Source: Siphonodentalium dalli
Taxonomy: Eukaryota > Mollusca > Scaphopoda > Gadilida > Siphonodentaliidae
Direction: 5' to 3'
DNA: 64,000 nt
Assembly: GCA_032622095.1 (NCBI GenBank)
Contig: CP136068.1
Coordinates: forward strand, 135,603,989 to 135,667,988
A program made the translations under genes and the position numbers. This document shows positions 43,672 through 56,567 of this stretch, one piece after another (position 1 is the first letter of the stretch; each line of letters begins with the position of its first letter). Under the pieces are notes generated by a model, which was not told where the DNA came from, ran no database searches, and saw only the letters and a program-made list of their open reading frames with translations.

Positions 43672-45894
43672 CTTGGTTTATTTTCACGCTGTAGTTATAT
43701 GGAAAAAAATGCCACGTGGTACAGTGGTGGTATTCGAGTGTTGGTGATGGTGCATTTGAGTGATGATCGTGCTGATTGTGATGATGGTAATGGTGATGAT
43801 GATAGTCAAGCTTTGAAATGATTTAGCAATGCTCAGGCACTGCAGCCCGTCATCATGGCAGACTCGTTACAATTTCAGCATATCAGTTCATCCCTTCTGT
43901 CCGTCAACAAAATGTCACAGTAAATACACAATTTGTTAGAAAGGGTCACCATTTTTCCGATAAACTTAACCCATTCTTGTAGATTACAAAACTAGAGTCA
44001 TTGATGAATGCACTTGCCATAAGCATAAGTAAGGGCTAGAGCACAATTAAGAATTGTTCTTTACCAGAATCAATCGAGTCGAAGACGAGATTTATTCTGG
44101 TAATGAACTAATCGCGTGCTCTGACCGTTGGACACAACAACATGATTAACATGCACTGATCGCCGTTTTATGTGAATAGACATGTCCGAAACAACACCGT
44201 GTCAACACGGACTGGTCCCACTTTAAAGCACCCATGTGACTTGTCTGTTATGAGTTGCGTGTGCCGAACAATGGGATAATCACTGAATTATTCCTTCGCC
44301 AGCCTTGGGAATTGGTGTGCTTCACCAAAAATCAGGGAACGATTGTAACAATGGGATTGTGCTCTAATAAAGTGTAACATTGTGCATTCCTTCTTCTCTC
44401 ATATCATGTCATATGACTTAAATTAAGATTCGTAGATTAATCATAAGTGAATTAATAAATTACTAGTTGCTTTTTGCATTTCTAAATTTGGGCCTGTCGC
44501 AACAGCAGGTACAAAAGCATTTGAGCATGTCATATTAAATTATTTGGGATTTGGTAAGTGTCACCCTGTCAATGGCAATGGCATGCCAGTTATTTCAATG
44601 ATTGATGATGGTGGTAGTCTGTAGAGATGATGGTCGTAATGTGGTTATGTTGCTGTTAATTATGATGAATGGTGGTAATGGTGATTGTAATGGCAGTGCG
44701 GGACTGATGGTGGACATTGGGACTGTTTGTCAACAAACATGGACAATTGAGACTGACTGACTTATCTTTCATGTAGTTGCCGATAGGAAATGTTTACCAT
44801 ATATACTGAGGTCTGAGGTAACTTTGAAGATTGCTGGTATGTGCTTGCTGCTTATACAATGTAGTATGACCTATACTGTGCTTCAATGTGACATTTCAGC
44901 GGTCAGTCCGCGTATATATATGCTATAGCATATTAATTTATCAAAACAATTTGTTGTGCAATCTCAGAAAACATGACTGACGATACGTAGAACTGTATAC
45001 TGCTTCATTGTGACCTATAATTGAAACGATATATGGTCTAAACTCTTCGGATGCGAAAGTTGGGTGTCAAAATTCGTACACAAAATTATGGCGTGCCATT
45101 ATACAATTATTAGCTAAAACTCACAAACTATGACTGATTTCTCAATTATGGCCAGTTTGCAACAACCAACACCGCTATTATTAAAATATTTCACAATATG
45201 CATGTTTTTGAATATTTTAATGAATATATATAAATTACACCAAGACATTTATAGTATCCTGCAGTCCGGTAAGCACACATGCGAGACAAGCATGTCACAA
45301 TAAGAGGGTTGCTCACCCTGTTCCCCGGCCACTGTTCCGATATACCCCCTGATATATTGGTCACCACCAGCGTCCAGCATAGAGATTTAACGTTTAGATT
45401 ATCAAGTAGTATAGGAATAAACCAAGGGAGTATATTTGTTTACATAATAGTGGCCCCAGGTAACACAGCGGAGAAGAATAATTATTATACGAAACTCTTT
45501 CAGTACACTGTACGATCGATCGATGTCAGAAACTGGAGAGCGTACATCCCAATAACGGGATTTGTCTTATGTAGGATATAGGACGACCCATCCCGTGAAT
45601 ACCGTCACGTGAAAGATTCAGCGTTTCTATAAAACTTACCTTGAATATTTATCCAAACGAGTCGACGAGACACACGAACGCCATATTTGTAACCCTCGAT
45701 TGATATAATTCACTGATCGATTGAATGGGGCTATAGAAAGTAAATATGTTTGGACAATTGTTCGAATTGACATGGGCGCATGTCTCTCGATATATATAAC
45801 AGGTTACACAGTATTTGCCATAAAGGGCGTTCATCTAAAAGGCCATTCTATATAATAATACATTCCGTGGTCCGGGTGCACCGGTCAAAATTTC
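43672..45894. other. Region upstream of the calpain start
   Basis: The promoter and 5' untranslated sequence should lie here, but no TATA box at a convincing distance, upstream exon or initiator could be assigned. It contains runs of TGATGATGG-like words (about 43730-43805 and 44600-44710). The short frame at 45279-45581 shows no family motif. Confidence 0.5.
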
Positions 45895-45898
45895 TTAA

Positions 45899-46275
45899 CC
45901 CTTTACCCAACAAACCGGCCAAAACCGGCCAAATAAAGCTTCAACAGCCTAAAATATCTTCGGTCTGTCTCAATAGAACCATACAAATATGGATATCATT
46001 GGAACCGGCTCCTTGAACACATTGTGATAGTCACAGTTATGCCCTGTGCCAATGCATTCTCTTATATATGCGAGTCGACCATAGGTCGCCTCGCATATAT
46101 AAGAGAATGCATTGGCCTAAAACAAATCTTTTTTTAACACTTTTTACCATTTTTTCATACATTCTTTAACAATTTTATCATTTTTAATATGTTAAGCCAA
46201 TGTATTCTCTTATATATGCGAGGCGACATATATAAGAGAATGCATTGGCACAGGGCCGTTCTGTTGGGTAAAGGG
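45899..46275. mobile_element. TTAA-flanked foldback element, family B2
   Basis: 377 bp, over 90% like the 32430 copy by eye; second hairpin shortened. TTAA at 45895-45898 and 46276-46279. Upstream of the calpain start. Confidence 0.92.
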
Positions 46276-47021
46276 TTAAAGGGACTAGAGTCATTCGAAG
46301 TGGGTTCATGCGAAATAACATAAAAGTCTGGAAAATAAATATCATGCGTCAATAAGATCATGGGTACACAGATTTACTATGTTTTCTTATTTTCATTTAG
46401 TAATATAACTCTCCAGTAATGAGGTTTCGCATGTCAAAACAGTGGGGTGGAATCGCCGATAAAAATCCAATTAGTCCAATAATATACCAAAGTTTAATCA
46501 AATCTTATATATACATTGGAAAAGGTCTAAGCATAGAACAATATTCTGAAAATCATGTTCATATTTAACTTTCTGCACGATTTGCGATGCATGTTTTATG
46601 ACAAATACAATAACAGTTTTGTTTACATAACAATGAGTTACGCACGCGAAATTTCGTTATTGGAGAACTATCAATAAAGAATATAAGAACAACGTTGGTA
46701 TATTTCTCCATGTTCTTCTTATAGTGTGTGATGTTTTTCATGGACCCATTGTGAGTGCCTTGTGTCCCTTTAAAGATACCCTGACCGATTTAATACCATT
46801 AAACCACCATACCAGAACATTATAATCAGATCGGACCCATGCATGCATGAGCTCGTTATATGCTAGGAATTTTGATGGCCAGGTATCGACTTTCAAAAGA
46901 GGAAATTTTAACACGTTTTGAATATATTTTTCAGAAAAAAAAATTGATATGATCGTCTCTTATAAAGCGCATCCACGGCATGTCTCTGTCGCATAATAAG
47001 CGATATAAAGATGTTATCTAA

Positions 47022-47441
47022 AGGCCCACTTAATTTTCGAGTCACCGATTATTTTTATTATAGTGCCTTGATGTACGGTTTCAATAACAATCTATGCCAT
47101 AAAATTTTATTAAAATACTATAATTCATCACCATTTGAAACATCTGTGTCTTAGAAGATGCCCACAGAGAAATAAACAATAGCTGAAATCATACAAACAT
47201 TTCCCTCATTACGACTCACAGAAAGCAACAAAATTCAACTATATATTTAATTTCAATGGAAGGGGAATAACTCTATTTTTAAGATGTAGAGTTATTCCTC
47301 TTCCGTTGAACATAATACGCGTTTCACTATAATCCAGCTGAAAACATGGAAAGATTCCCCCGTTATGGCTCCCAGAATGCAACAGAATTCAAACTAAAAA
47401 TGTATTTTCAATGGAAGGGGAATAATTCTATATCTTAAGAT
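47022..47441. mobile_element. Family D element, inverted copy, right end lost
   Basis: AGGCCCACTTAATTTTCGAG then the family's right-end text in reverse (ACCGATTATTTTTATTATAG), central hairpin repeated. The end fades near 47441. Confidence 0.8.
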
Positions 47442-47495
47442 CGACAGTGCACGTGCACATGTGCTGTTTTTAGAACATTCTAATTTTTATTATTA

Positions 47496-47936
47496 AAGCC
47501 CCACTTAATTTTCGAACCCCATATCATTTTATATAAAATATATGCCATATTAATAACCATTTGAAAGAGGAAGCTCCAAAACGTTGTATTATCAACTTAT
47601 TCGGTGTAATAAACTGTGAACATGTTGTTTTTGTTGAGATACCGAAGTGTTCTGTCCTAAAGTTACTTTTTTCAATGGAAGGGCATCAACACTATATCTT
47701 AATATATAGAGTTATTCTCCTTCCATTGAAAATACATGTTTAGTTTGAATTCTGTTGCATTCTGGGAGCCATGACTGGGGAAATATTTCTATGATTTCAG
47801 CTGTTTTCTATTTCTCTATGGGCATCTTCTTTCAAATGGTGATGAATTTATAGTATTATAATCATATTATATGGCATAGATTGTTGTTAAAACCGTATAT
47901 CAATTCAATGCACTATATAAAAAATAATCGGTGCCT
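47496..47936. mobile_element. Family D element (TTAA-type)
   Basis: 441 bp between TTAA sites; AGCCCCACTTAATTTTCGAA start, ATAATCGGTGCCT end. Confidence 0.85.
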
Positions 47937-48126
47937 TTAATTTATCATTTTAAAGCCTTTTATGTGCGACACGATATGCATGCTTCGCTACATAGTGTGT
48001 GTTTGTTAATAATGGTTAAAACGTGCCTTGAAAAAGAAATCCATGTAGAACTTTTGTTTCGTGTTTTAAATGTGCTGCCAGTAAGAGTGTGATATATATA
48101 GAACATCTCTAAATTAGTAAATTTAA

Positions 48127-48401
48127 CCCTTTCAATACCAAATGGATTCTCCCACTCAGTTAAAAAGTGTACACCAGAATGGTCTATATATTTTTTTGCA
48201 GGGATGTACAGGTAATATAAACAGATGAATAAAATGAACAGGTAAATAAAAATGTAGAAGGAATCCTATATTTATTGAGGGAAATGTTTAGATAATAAGT
48301 TCAACTAACGACCATTATATATTATGATCGTTTGTTAACTTATTAGTTGAACATTTCCTATGGAATAACTACTCGTTAACGATGGTTTAGTATAGAAAGG
48401 A
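48127..48401. mobile_element. TTAA-flanked element, family H
   Basis: 275 bp between TTAA sites, CCCTTTCAATACCAAATGG to AGTATAGAAAGGA. A diverged relative occurs at 58921-59155 with the shared strings GATTCTCCCA, AATGTTTAGATAATAAGTTCAA-like text and AACATTTCCTA. Confidence 0.8.
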
Positions 48402-50555
48402 TTAAGATGGGTGTGTTCATGGTTTCAGTATCACATGCATGCAGGCTGCAATCGACACACGCCTGTTCTGCTATCGATGTCCATAAATGTTGAAGTGGCG
48501 AGTAGGTTATCTGTTTATTACTAGTTAAGTGTTGGTATCTATATCATAGTATGAAACTTATCAGTTAGATGCGTTAATCGTGCATAGCACGTGAAATTCC
48601 CATTGTTAAAAAATGAGGCGAAGAATTAAAGCTGCACAAAATGTGCACTCCCTTCTCAATGTACACACATAATTTAAAACAAGTGTATGCAATTTTCTCG
48701 CTTTATGGTGAATACTACGGACAAAGGAAACATCTAAATTCAAAGTTGTTCCATTGGCTTCATTTTGTGTTTTAAATATGCTATAAAGTGCGATTCGCGC
48801 GCACGCGATTAAAAATATAACGCCCCGCACACGGTATAACAATCGGAACAAACTTTCCGAGTTTTAGATCGCAAATCTGGCATGCATTTTACGATGTAAA
48901 TGATATTTATAGGATTTATACACTTATACATATGATATTGAATGTGAGACAACATTTTTTACAAGTTTTTCGTCAACATAAATTATCCTGAATTTCTGAT
49001 GCACCCATCATGCATGCAGTAAATTTGTGATACCATGCATTGCTAACTTGTCTGACAATCCAATCATTGTTGCCTGCATGGCGTGTTCCATTATAGTATC
49101 GAAATGTTGTTGTTGTTGTTGTTGTTGATGGAAGTGCTACCGATAATAGATATCATTTTAATATTGAAAATGACTGCTTTCACTCCATTTATTGATAAAT
49201 TGATTCGCATTACTTTTTGTCAGATGATACTATTAACCGATGCGCCAAAAATCGGATTTAGTATAACCTGTCCGTTCTTGAAAAATATAGAACAAGATAT
49301 TCGAACCGGACATCAAAAGCGGAACCGGATTGCATCGATTGCAATCTGCATGTGAGTCTTTCAAACCATTTTTTTTTTTACGAAACATGTGTTACCTTTC
49401 CTCTACATTGTGCATTTTATCAACTATAATGTTTGAAATGATATGTTCCAGTGCACCTGCAAGACAATTCAATGTTGTTTGATATAAAATTGTCTATCTA
49501 TTCATTTCATGTATAAGTGGGGTCTTTAAACCAGTTTAAACCAGTATATTTAGTGCATGGTGGACAATTTGTTGTATTTAGACCAACAGTCGCAATTTTC
49601 CTATTTTCGGTCAAAATTCTTGACTAAAATGGTAAGTAGTTGGAAAATTTCCAACCTTGCATATAGGGGTGTGTCAGTTTGGAAATTCAACTAGTTAGAA
49701 CGCTTGGGATACCATTAATTGGTAGTTTGGGTTTCTGCCTCAATGAGTGGGTGTTAATTGTTGTAAATTCCAAGGTGGACACGCCAGCGGAAACCCTATA
49801 GCGACGTCCCTGCATGTGGACTCCTACACTCGCCATATTTCTTCCACTAAGAATCCATTTCTACCTACATGAAATGGCTTATGCCCTTGTTACTTGTGTC
49901 TGTTATTATAGATACAATCTGGATCAATCCAGCTCTTCGGCTATTATGTCTGCGATCGATCGGACTGGAAAATTCGTATCACATATTTAGTGTATATATC
50001 GGTGTACACGTATACCCAACATCTCATTTTGCTCGTTATTCCAACGAATCGTCTAGCGGTAAGAGAGAGGTGGGGGGGGGGGTGTCGGAATTTTTTTATC
50101 GTATAATGAAAACATATTAAAAAGAAAATAAATAAAGGTATATACATAAAATAAATATGAGCAAACCTATACGTTCCACCAAGATACGGAATAAATTTTG
50201 CACACAAGATTTATTGGCGACTGTGTAAATGATGAAAATCGCCCGAAGTCTTCCCATTTTTCCCTCCGCAGTGCATTTGCGCGTCGCTGGAATGCTTTTG
50301 GATGTTCAATGTGGAAACTTGTTTTCGGAGAACACAACGAAAAAAATGCATATGTATATGAATCTAAACCGCTGCATGTCCTGTATATTGGGGGTCTCTC
50401 AGTTTTAACTTACTTTTACATGTTACTATGCAATCGATCAGCCAGTAATAAGATGTGTATCACCAAAAAGATTAGAGTATACACGCACGCATTTCGCACA
50501 ACTCATCTTTCTCGGTATAATGAGACAGCGAATTAATCTGCATGAGGTACTTTGC
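48402..50555. other. Intergenic spacer
   Basis: GTT microsatellite at about 49108-49127; otherwise no gene or element recognised. Confidence 0.5.
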
Positions 50556-50559
50556 TTAA

Positions 50560-51191
50560 AGGGGTACTGTACGCCAATTTAAATAAATTCCCGGTAACAA
50601 TTGCGATCTAATATCAATATTATATTTTAAAATAACGTATTTGAGTCGACGATGTCTACTGAAAACGTTCCGGTTAACAGGCTATCATAAAAGTCAAATT
50701 GAATTATTTAATATAAATGAATTTATGGCTGGAGTCATAAAATGGCGAATTGTGCCATTACGAGTTACCGTTCTTGAAATCTCACATGTTGGGTGTCTTT
50801 TATCGACGGCCGTTTACGACGAACATTATTGAGTTGCGAACAAAACATGTTACATGCAAAAGGAAGTCCCGCTATAACCAATTTGGAAAAAAAGAGAAGA
50901 AACAAGATTCATAAAGCGTCAAGTATTTTTATAGGGGGTGAGATTGTTCGATGGAAGAGATTGCAGGCATCAATTGAACTTCCGGTTCATCCTGCAACCT
51001 GCGTCTTCTCCGGTGAAGGTCAAAAATATGGCGCGTAGTTTGAAATCGTAATATTTTTATTTCCAAGATCAATATTTTCGTCGCTAAATTAGGTTTATAC
51101 GAAACTCATATAACACGAACACAATCTAACTTGAAAGTTATGTCAATGGGAGTAAATAAAAAAATTGCCTATCCCTGTGTACAGTACCCCT
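50560..51191. mobile_element. TTAA-flanked element, family I
   Basis: 632 bp between TTAA sites, termini AGGGGTACTGTAC / GTACAGTACCCCT. Interior carries several short frames with no family resemblance. Confidence 0.83.
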
Positions 51192-51317
51192 TTAAGGGGG
51201 TATTCGGGAAGGGGGCGGGGGCTGAATAAAAAAAAAATCAAAGCATGCAAGTTGCGCCCCCATGCACATAATCGACTCTCCGATTATTTCGAGTCATTTT
51301 CATACTTATACGATTAA

Positions 51318-51757
51318 AGGTACTCAATCCGAATTCACGCTCGCAAATTACTATTTCCTTGGCTTCGGGGGTAAAAAATATTTGATTCGAGTCGAGGAAC
51401 CCACCCATCAAAGCTATATAGGAGTGACCAGATATCGATGTTTGAAATCTATTATTTTAATTTTAAATGGCCCAGGAAACTGTCGACGAGAAGAACTTAC
51501 CTGACCAGATGAAGATCGATAACTCTAAAATCCGGTGGCTTTTTTGTGTCATATATATTTGACAACTGGCAAAATTTCGTTGAACAAAACGTTGATAAAT
51601 AACAGGTTTTGGGCAATTTTATACTAAATTAGTTGACTGTGGTTAGCATTATTTTTGGGCAATTAATCGATTCTGATAACTGAAGCGGCATTTAAAAAAA
51701 AAGTTGTTGTTGTTGGAATCTGATGATATTGGGACCGTCGAATCGGATTGAGTACCT
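51318..51757. mobile_element. Family E element (TTAA-type), first of a pair
   Basis: 440 bp; AGGTACTCAATCCGAATTC to CGGATTGAGTACCT with TTAA at both ends. Confidence 0.88.
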
Positions 51758-51761
51758 TTAA

Positions 51762-52241
51762 AGGTACTCAATCCGAACAGAGGGTCCCCATCTCAACAGA
51801 TTCCAACAACAACAATCCGATCAGAGGGTCCTATGTTACTATTTCTTTGGCTTTGGGGGTAAAAAATATTTGATTCGAGTCGAGGAACCCATCAAACAAA
51901 GCTCAGAGTTATTAGATATTGATTTTTGAAATTTGTTAATTTCTCGAGATGAGTACTAATAATTGCCGTCAATTTTGAAACCTGCTCGAGATGAGTACAC
52001 CAAAACACTATTCAAACAGACAAGGATGGATAACTCTAAAATCAAGTGGTAATAATAACGCAATTTTGACTACGTACTGGGCCAGAAAGAATTCCCGATA
52101 ATGAAAAATAATAGATTTATAAAATCGATATCTAACAAATCTGAGCTTTGATGGGTGACTTCCTCGACTCGAATCAAATATTTTTGACCCCCGAAGCCAT
52201 TGAAATAGTAATTGAGATGAGTTTTATCGGATTGAGTACCT
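51762..52241. mobile_element. Family E element (TTAA-type), second of a pair
   Basis: 480 bp, begins directly after the TTAA (51758-51761) that closes the preceding copy, so both share one target site. Ends TCGGATTGAGTACCT. Confidence 0.87.
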
Positions 52242-52245
52242 TTAA

Positions 52246-54224
52246 GTTGGTGGTTTTTCTAATGTCGAAAATGGCTCTACTTATGCCACGGGCCAAAGAA
52301 TGACGCTTGTTTTTGGCATCGCTCTCCGCCAAATCATTCTTATATTAATTGTAGATTTTCATCGCAGGTACTCTGATCAGGACACCGGGTAACTGATCGC
52401 CCGTGACCAATATGTCTCATCCCAGAAACATCAAAGGAATTATTCCATGACCCAATACTTCATATAATACATATATTAATAACCGTTATTTGGGCCACAA
52501 CGATTTTATCGCGTGTATATATATGAACACACTTGAATATCGTTCCATTACTTGACCGACATTATAAAGCTGTTAGAATTCCAATTTTAACGACTGTTTA
52601 CAGACACAAGTCGCACATGGCAACACAAAAACAAGACTTCATTGTTAGCTCCCAGGCGAGTTCTACTTACGCCCAAACCATGTTTCTGAACTAAGGTACG
52701 TTCACACTAATGGCGGGAAATACGATGTCTCTTTCAACAATGACAATTTATCAATACAAAAATAAATCTTCAAAGGCATTCGAACTGGGGTCATCGCTAA
52801 ATGTTATTAAGATCTCCGACCAACTAACAATCTCCGTAGGTGGACAGTTTTCGTTTAAATAACGTACGAATATATATGTACGCAAAATCCTCGACAAAAA
52901 TAATTTGCGCGCCCCGTTGAACTTTAAATATATTTAAATTTAACCACCCCTTTTTAATGGTAACACAAAAAAATAATAACAAATTGTGATTCCCGATGGT
53001 CACATTATAACAGCTCTTATTGTATATAAGTTAATACTTATGTTTATTGTTTATAAATATCTTTTTATCAAGCCTCCTGTATTTCTCGAACGGCAAAATA
53101 AATTTTATTTTAATTTCTATAATTGCGCAAACAAAAATAAAGTGAGCTCAAGAAGACAAGTAGCCATTACAAGCGAAAGCTTAACACAGGCTGAAGATCA
53201 AAGGTAAAGAATATTTAAAAACCAGCCCAAACCTAAAGTACCAGGAAACCGAAAGTAGCATTTTTGATCTCTGACATCACTTCCTTGCCACTGGGTATAA
53301 ACAACTGACAGATTGTCAACAGTTCGAAGTCTTTGATGTTTGCCGCCGATAAATGATCTGGACCCAGGTGAGAAGAATCGCTCGGGATTTATAAACGTCA
53401 TCGCGTTGGAAGAGCGCGAATTTTGTACCCGAAACACAAATAATATTCCGTAGTTTTGATTCTCATTTTGGCGATTTTTATTGAATCGATTTTTCTCGCG
53501 CGGAATAACACGTGCTCGGTGATGCATGTTTGATCGATTTTAATGATGACGAGTACAGTTCAGTGCACCCTGTAGAATAACCGTCCACGCAAGAAGTTTA
53601 CCATGGATTGATGCATGTAAATATAAATCTGGATAACCGTAAGTCGCATGTGCATATACACATAACATTTTGCAGATAAAAAATGCATATTGCCTTATTG
53701 ATCCTTATTAGAATAATGGAAACCCCAGCCTGGTGGTGGTGGGGGGGGGGGGGGTGTGTTGTGGGAATGGAAGGACGGGAGATGTGTCAGGATAAAATTC
53801 CAGGATACAGGGTTAAAATTTTTGGTATTTAATTTTTGTGACCCCAGGCACCATTATTCTTGGAACGCACATAGTTTCAGGCACCCATCTTCCCAAGGAC
53901 AATTGGGGACCAGACCTGTTAAATTAAGTTTTGAAAATGGCCATCTGGGAGATTTTTGCAGGAGGTGTCAGCAGGTATGCTCATGTTAACAAAAAGTTTT
54001 AATTGATTTTCATCTTTATATTTATGATGAAGATTATATAATTTCTATTTGTGATTATTTTATAAATATATATTCCTAAATAAAACAGTTATTATAACAT
54101 TGTTTTATACAGCTACTGTGAGATACATGCATGTCATATGAAAAAATACAATGCGTTGAACAGGTGAGAAATTGATTATTCGCAACCATACAAAGGTCAT
54201 TGACAGCTTGACACCAGTCCTGCT
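52246..54224. other. Intergenic spacer
   Basis: No supported gene. A 14-bp G-run at about 53740. The frame at 53198-53527 (minus) has no recognisable motif or splice context. Confidence 0.5.
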
Positions 54225-54970
54225 GACCTAGACCATAACTTTTGTGATCTTAAAAATAAAGCTCAATGTCTTATCAAAAAAGCTAAGCTTTCTCATTTTT
54301 TTTACCAAAATTGAAGAAAATAAGAAAAAACCCCCAAATCTCTCCAGAAACTTGGGACCCCTTCAAAAAAGGGTGTGAAGTCATCAGGAAATGTTAGTCT
54401 TAAAATGGACAATGAAGTTTGCTTTGACAAACAACTACATGTGTATAGCCAAAGAATTTAATACCTTCTTTTGTAATATTTTCAGAATTGTTGTTGCACA
54501 GCTTCCTAAAGCTCTTGGGTTTTTCAGCAATAAGACTTTTGATGAATTTTATAAAGCGAAGAAACCGGAAAATGACTTTCCTCTATCCGTTGTTTCAGAA
54601 ACAGAGGTTCTGAATATTTTAATTAACTTGAATTCATTGTTGGCCACTGGCCCGGATCTGTTTCCAGCTAAATTCCTGAGTGAGGGTGCATACAGTAATG
54701 CCCTAATTAATCTCGGGGAGAGCTTTCCGATGATCTGAAAAGTTACCCATAATTCTGCTGTGGTTAAGCAGTCGTTAATTAGGGCATTACTGTATGTGTT
54801 GGTTAACCCACTAACACATATCATTAATTTATCAATTCATTTGGGTGAGGTACCTAATGACCTCAAAAAGGCTGGAGTCGTTCCCATATACAAGAAGGGT
54901 GAGAAGACACAGGTTGGCAACTACCGCCCCAATGGGGACTTATCTACCACCCCCCCACTGTTTTATTAAA
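54225..54970 (+). pseudogene. CR1/Jockey-like LINE reverse transcriptase remnant split by a foldback element
   Basis: Frames read LKNKAQCLIKKAKLSHFFYQ, then EFNTFFCNI and ATGPDLFPAKFLSEGA. After a 100-bp TA-type element (54693-54792) it continues PLTHIINLSIHLGEVPNDLK, KAGVVPIYKKGEKTQVGNYR P. These are the N-terminal reverse transcriptase blocks ('KATGPDGI...F', 'P.YK......NYRP') of CR1/Jockey-type LINEs. Frameshifts and stops flank both parts and the catalytic region is not recognisable, so it is dead. Confidence 0.88.
54693..54792. mobile_element. TA-type foldback MITE (family A) inside LINE remnant
   Basis: 100-bp shortened copy, CAGTAATGCCCTAATTAATC to its inverse, flanked by TA. It separates two parts of one reverse transcriptase region, so the insertion site and the TA duplication can be read directly. 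Confidence 0.9.
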
Positions 54971-56317
54971 AATGATAAAAATAGCAGGATAAGGCATAGA
55001 TCATGTCATGAATATCTTGAGTAGATATTCATGGATTATTTGATCTAGAAAAGGCAGAAAAATGGTCTGAAGTATTTTATATAACCATGGGATTATTTCA
55101 ATTTAATGAAAAGCACCAGAAATCTCAGAAAATCAATCAACATCAACAATTGTCAATGTGTGTATTCTTTGAGAGACTTATTTTTCCATGAAATTGTTCT
55201 CTTGTGTTCACTGTTAGCTGGTATATAATATTACCTTTGTTTATCATTACGTGCGCTCGCGCAACAGTATGGCGATCAGACAGATTCGTAGGTTGGTGTC
55301 ACACTCCATGTCGTCACCAAAAACGACGTAAAACCTCGTGGCGTTCTGACATTTTTACTGTTCCGCGTTTTTGCTATGTTTATTTTATGTGTTGTTTTCG
55401 ATTATTTGTTTGTCGCCGATATCGCCATTTGTCAGGATTCCCTGTTTCTATATTTAAAACTGCCATGCTCGCAGTGAGCCTCGATTTCGATTTTGTTCTC
55501 CCAGGTCAAAATACGTCAGAGTTATGACAAAAATAGATCGACCTACATTTTCTCCATCAGAACTCTACATCAAAGAGTCTATAGACTCCTTCGTGACCTA
55601 CATAGACTCCTTCATTTGGGTATTTTTACTTATAATTGGGAAGTTTTATCATTTTTGGTTCGTGCGAAGACCTCTTATTATCGTGCGGGAAAAGAGAGAC
55701 ATTCAAAACGCGATTTCGTAATTCGACGCAATAGGCTGAATAGCCTAACCTTCAGCCGAGTTCCGGGTCAAATACGACGAATGACGTAACACAAAACAAA
55801 ACGCATTTGTTGACACAAACACCGTTTGAAGAGTTTATTATTACATAAAATGATCGTTATTGATTAATTATTGATTAATTATTGATATTTATTGTTGCAT
55901 ATTGGCTGCTATCAATATTTACACAAATAGTATTAATTATTTCTTATAATTTCTCCTTTGGTCAACTTTGACTATCGGAAAATGAAAATCACAAATATGC
56001 CGCTGAAAAAAATGTAATCGATATTAAAGTCTCATTCTTTCGGCAACATGGAATTGGTTTTAATTACTTAAATGATTAATATAGTAATTTGCCATTTATC
56101 TGTGATGAAATGAGAAATGGTAATTGTCTTTTTTTGCTAACATTACATTAAATTAAATAAATTAAGTAAAATACAGTGAAATTATTTTTTAAATTATTGT
56201 TTATTACATTTTTGCGCACGTTGGCATCTCTCTGAGTGCATTCTAGTTCCCTTTTGGTTTTATTTAGTGGGAGATACACAATATAATCATTAGTCTTTGG
56301 AATGGGATGGGTATACA
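54971..56317. other. Spacer after the LINE remnant
   Basis: The first about 120 bp may be decayed reverse transcriptase (HGLFDLEKA read near 55030). The rest is AT-rich with no recognised feature. Confidence 0.45.
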
Positions 56318-56567
56318 GGAGGCCCCCACCCCCACCCCCCGTGGAATACGGAATACCACTTAACACAGATGGTGGAATACGGAATACCAGTTAACAGCCA
56401 TATGGAATACATAAAAATATATGAAAATTCCATTTTTTGGAAGTTCGGCGTACGAATACCTGTATTTTTGGAATACCGAATACCTCCTAACAGAGGGCCG
56501 GAATACGGCGTACCGCATAACAGGGCATGGAATACGGCGTACGAAAAGAGGGGGTGGGGGCCTCATA
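56318..56567. repeat. Element with AGGCCCCCACCCCC inverted ends
   Basis: About 250 bp, CAGGAGGCCCCCACCCCC to GGGGGTGGGGGCCTC, joined directly to the TA-flanked element at 56568. The interior repeats GGAATACGGAATACC and GGCGTACGAATACC. TA at both ends is possible. Confidence 0.7.

Noticed and set aside
43425-43821. Plus-strand frames of 89 and 117 codons over calpain exon 1
   Set aside because: Antisense shadow of the coding exon, caused by its biased codon content.
45279-45581. 100-codon frame upstream of the calpain gene
   Set aside because: No family motif; the length is within chance expectation for this much sequence.
53198-53527. 109-codon minus-strand frame
   Set aside because: No recognisable domain, no convincing splice sites and ordinary AT-rich composition.
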